From Physcomitrium patens (Eukaryota; Streptophyta; Bryopsida; Funariales; Funariaceae): a stretch of DNA of 64,000 nucleotides. The position numbers and the translations under genes were made by a program. Location of the stretch: contig NC_037258.1 of NCBI RefSeq assembly GCF_000002425.4, positions 1,378,993-1,442,992 on the forward strand, read 5' to 3'. Within the stretch, counting starts at the first letter, position 1. The number at the start of each line of letters is the position of its first letter. The notes beneath the pieces were generated by a model, which was given only the letters and a program-made list of their open reading frames with translations, did not search any database and had not been told where the DNA came from. Positions 60,745-64,000 of this stretch are shown here, one piece after another.

Positions 60745-62772
60745 AAGTGTATCAAAACATTGTTAGAAATGCATTCACTTTTATAAAAATTAGATTTTTT
60801 TGCTCTAGAAGTAATAAAACCAAGGTAAAGACTATTTAGTCATTACTTTTCCTATAAATTTAACTTAAAATGCAACAGAGAAGGAGTGATCAAGGTCTTA
60901 AGTCAAAAATGTCGGCTTCGAGAGGATCAATAGAAGCGGAGCCAGCAGGTGCCACAATAGCCTTTCAGGCTCCTGTCTTTACCACCGGAGCTACAATCCA
61001 ATTCTATCGCAACCTCTTCTACAAGACACAATCTCTTCAAATTCTTTAAAATTCCACAGAACTAACATCGTCAGCAAAGTTTGTGATGAATCAGTTAATG
61101 TGCCACAACCGGTACAAAAACAAACTTTCTCCGGCAACTGCTATCTAAGAAGACTGCCTTTGTTGAGAGACTATCTCTGTCAAGAGACTACGTAAGTGAA
61201 GCAGTTCATCTCCATCAGACACTAAGGTCGCAAATATAAGCAGTCACCTGGAACCTATAGCCATCTCATTGTGGATTTTTACTATTACAAATTCTGCTTG
61301 TGATGAAACTACTCTTGATCCCAATAGACACCTAAATTGAACGTCAAAATACAACCACACCCTTGTTCTTGTTACTAAATTCTGGACACGCTTAACGCAA
61401 AATTCCTCTCACAAAAGTTTCAGCGCGTAGTAGAAGCATGCCTTCTAGTTTTCAGACTAGGGACAAATTCTGACAAACCAGAGGCTCACCTATCGTCGAA
61501 GTCCAGACCTCGACTAGAGATTCGTCATCCTCTAAGGTTTGAACCTGACGTTGGTTCTCGCGGCTTTAACCTCAGATATACATGCAGACATAATACTCAC
61601 TCCACGAACCGAAGCATTTCAAGTTCCACCGAGAGAGCAGTTCGTTCCTTCCAACCACCGTGTTGCGAATGAGCGAGGGATTTCGAAATCTCTACCTCAA
61701 GAGCGTCGCCGCAGCAAATTACGACTCAAGAATCGGTCATCCTGCTAAACTTAACACTAAAATAAGCACTCTCTCCAAGGATCTGATTGTAAGGTGGAAG
61801 CAGGAGGCATTCCACTGACACCTGCCAACGTGTCACCGTCTGTAGGCAGTTAGAGAGGGTGCTGTTCTAACCGGTTTTAGTATTTCTGTTTGCTACAGGG
61901 AATATTAGTTTGCGTTTTTGCATTTCACGCCGAGCCTATTTAGCTCTTATTCTACTTCAGATGCAACCTCAACAGTAGCTGTGAGGAGAGCTGATCATTC
62001 TGTCTTTTCGTCATTGACGCATCTGTTTCGCCGATCGGATCCAGGAACATGGAAAATCATCAAGTGTCTATTCGATATAAATTTTTGTTTGTAGGCAAGA
62101 TGGTGGTGCTTTCGTTCTGAGTCAGTGGATGTGTCAACGAGCTCTCGTTTTTGGTATATTATTTCATTCGTGATGAGGTATGCGTTTTGCTGCTCGAACA
62201 CCATTGAGGGCCGAGGACCTATAATTTTTGTAATCAATGTTGAGGTTGGCAACTCTCTTCTACAGGGATCCTAGTCAGGGCTTCGCTGTGACCTCGGGAT
62301 GTCAGTTTCGACCTATTATCACAAACCTGGTATTCAAATTTCTACTTCCACGTTTTGATGTTGTAAATTCATTAAAGAAAAATTTGAGGAGCAGTGAAAT
62401 CGCCCCTGCATCATTATTAGCTTCATCAACATTGTTTGTTTATGCCATTGACATCTTCAATTTGTTATCATGCTCGATCAATGTTCCGACACTTGTCTCG
62501 CATAAATTAAATTATAATCGTTCTTAGGTCTGTGAATGACAAAAGGGAATCTCTTAACTCTCGTTTCCTCGGATAATTGCTAATTCATATTGAATTGGAT
62601 TGGATTCTCACGCTTAATGCTTTTATTTTCTCTTCAAAAAATACGTTCGTCGATTTTAGTCAATTCTTTCTGATTTAATTGCGAAGTTACTTGTAGACCG
62701 AATCTGAGGGGATTGATTGATCATTGAAATCTCAAGACAAGAGCCCTTGGCTGAAAGAAGCTCTCGGCTGAT
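60742..62772. other. Transition to a gene island, 5' flank of the last gene
   Basis: AT-rich until about 60880, then gene-like composition. No open frame here has a recognisable domain. The right part probably includes promoter and 5' UTR of the gene starting at 62773. Confidence 0.45.
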
Positions 62773-63940
62773 ATGGCCTCATCTCCACCATCCTCTCCAG
62801 CTACTGCATCTGCATCGGGTGACGCCGCAAATGATTGCTTCTCTGAGTTGGAAGACGTGAACATGCAGCTTGCACCTGTAAGACCTCAAGAGTAGAATTA
62901 AGCCTTGTGAAATAAAGTCATGTTTGTTTATCTCGTGAGCCTTCACTGCGCTTCCACGCCCATGCTTTGCGAACGTTGTTGCAGCAGGTAAATGGAAGAA
63001 TATTGGGATTCTTCTGTCATTCTAAATTGCTCTCTGGTCAAAAATCTTAGAGAGCTATTCATGGCGTTCTTGCTGTGTCTGGAATCTACTGCCAATACTC
63101 ATCAACAAGTTTGATTATGCATTGCGACTTACTCCTTAATTCAGGATACGGTTCTGCAGGGATTGAACGACTCCAGAACTGAGCTACTTAGCCGTGTCCA
63201 GAACTTGAAGCAGGTGAAATTTGTAACCTACATTCGTGACTATACTTCCCGAAACTGGTCCACTGATGTGCTTTATGAGTCTCTACGTACTCTTATAGCA
63301 ATAAGTAAATGGTTTTAACATATGATCAAAGACACTATGGAAAACATCATTTAAAAAATACTAAAATGAACGTTCACCTTCTTAACTTGATATATTACTT
63401 TGATATCGATCACATTCAACATCTACGCCCGGTAAACAACCTTCGCTTTCAATGCAAGTGCTGATCTCTTTGTAGTGTAGTTCCCTCTGACTGAATGTGT
63501 TTCCTTTTGCAGGATCTTCATGATTGGAAAGGGAAATTGGATACAGAAGTTAATTCTTACAATGAGGTGTGTTCTTTACATCTTGTATCTGCGTCGTTCG
63601 TACCACATAATTTATCCAGCCAATGCGAGCAGTTTTGCGAAGAATTGATCCGTGAACACGATGCCGAATCAGTGAAACAACCCCTACATGATACACAGGA
63701 ACTCAGTTAGTTTGCGACATTACAGTTTATGATGAGGATTGTTTGCCACTTTCTTGCATTTAGTAGAAATTTAGCTGGCGACACTCTCAAGTATCGTTCG
63801 AATCGGTTTCAGTCACAGTATTTAGATATCCGAGCAAAACTGCGACGAAGATCTAAATGACCATATATCGTTCGTGATTGCTACAGGAGATTGGAGACCT
63901 GAAAAACTCCCTCAATTCAGATGTTGAACAGCTCAAAAAC
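62773..63940 (+). CDS. Coiled-coil protein, 5' exons only (runs off the window)
   Basis: Start ATG at 62773 (MASSPPSSPATASASGDAAN, a disordered Ser/Pro/Ala start). Exons seen: 62773-62877, 63145-63213, 63513-63566, 63887-63940, all phase 0, with GT-AG introns. A possible 3-base exon CAG lies at 62985-62987. From exon 1 on the protein is a heptad-like coiled coil: FSELEDVNMQL, then DSRTELLSRVQNLKQ, DLHDWKGKLDTEVNSYNE and EIGDLKNSLNSDVEQLKN. Exons of 69, 54 and 54 bp code for 23, 18 and 18 residues. The gene continues beyond 64000. I do not recognise the family; a structural or tethering coiled-coil protein is all that can be inferred. Confidence 0.65.
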
Positions 63941-64000
63941 GTAAGATTCAGTGTTTCTGACAAACCGTATTTTTATGGCCCATTCATTTAAAGGTTCATC

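Noticed and set aside
60931..61005. tRNA-like stretch on the minus strand (TAGCTCCGGTGGTAAAGAC, then a GAA-anticodon-like loop)
   Set aside because: A D-arm and an anticodon arm can be drawn, but there is no B box and the acceptor ends do not pair.

Overview
The window looks like nuclear DNA of a land plant, most likely a bryophyte such as a moss. The evidence is a chloroplast ELIP-type protein with a transit peptide, a plant-type RAD21/SCC1 cohesin subunit, plant ALY/THO4, spliceosomal introns of about 80-700 bp with GT-AG ends, telo-box promoter motifs, and gene islands of moderate GC set in very AT-rich, retrotransposon-filled DNA. The species cannot be fixed from sequence alone. A run of exactly 100 N (21534-21633) marks a scaffold gap.

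Layout. 1-7.2 kb is an AT-rich desert with microsatellites, a 27-bp minisatellite and a decayed Ty3/gypsy gag. The first gene island (7.4-10.4 kb) carries a complete three-exon YOS1/IER3IP1 gene (+). 10.4-13 kb is AT-rich and holds two short inverted-repeat (MITE-like) elements. The main island (13-32.6 kb) holds an ELIP-like gene (+, 3 exons), ALY/THO4 (-, 5 exons), a bHLH/ACT-like regulator cut by the gap (-), and a full 16-exon RAD21 gene (-). 33-35.5 kb is AT-rich. 35.6-38.4 kb has moderate GC and one doubtful two-exon gene. A tRNA-Asn(GTT) lies at 39.7 kb (-) and a complete five-exon SPT4 gene (+) at 41-42.5 kb.

46.3-59.9 kb is a nested retrotransposon. A chromodomain-bearing Ty3/gypsy element with two 562-bp LTRs and a 5-bp target duplication sits inside the integrase region of an older, strongly decayed copy of the same family in the same orientation. 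A 670-bp nearly perfect inverted duplication covers the outer edge of the old element's LTR and its flank. The window ends in the 5' exons of an unrecognised coiled-coil gene (62.8 kb to the edge, +).

The genes are unrelated housekeeping functions (ER-Golgi transport, light-stress protection, mRNA export, cohesion, transcription elongation), as is normal for a eukaryotic chromosome; they form no operon or system. Exon models were built by hand from splice signals, phase agreement and family resemblance. In YOS1, ELIP, RAD21 and SPT4 all junction phases agree. No novel multi-gene system was found. The most interesting signals are the inverted duplication, the 10-bp repeat expansion that breaks the chromodomain, the ELIP residue change, and the two small inverted-repeat element families.
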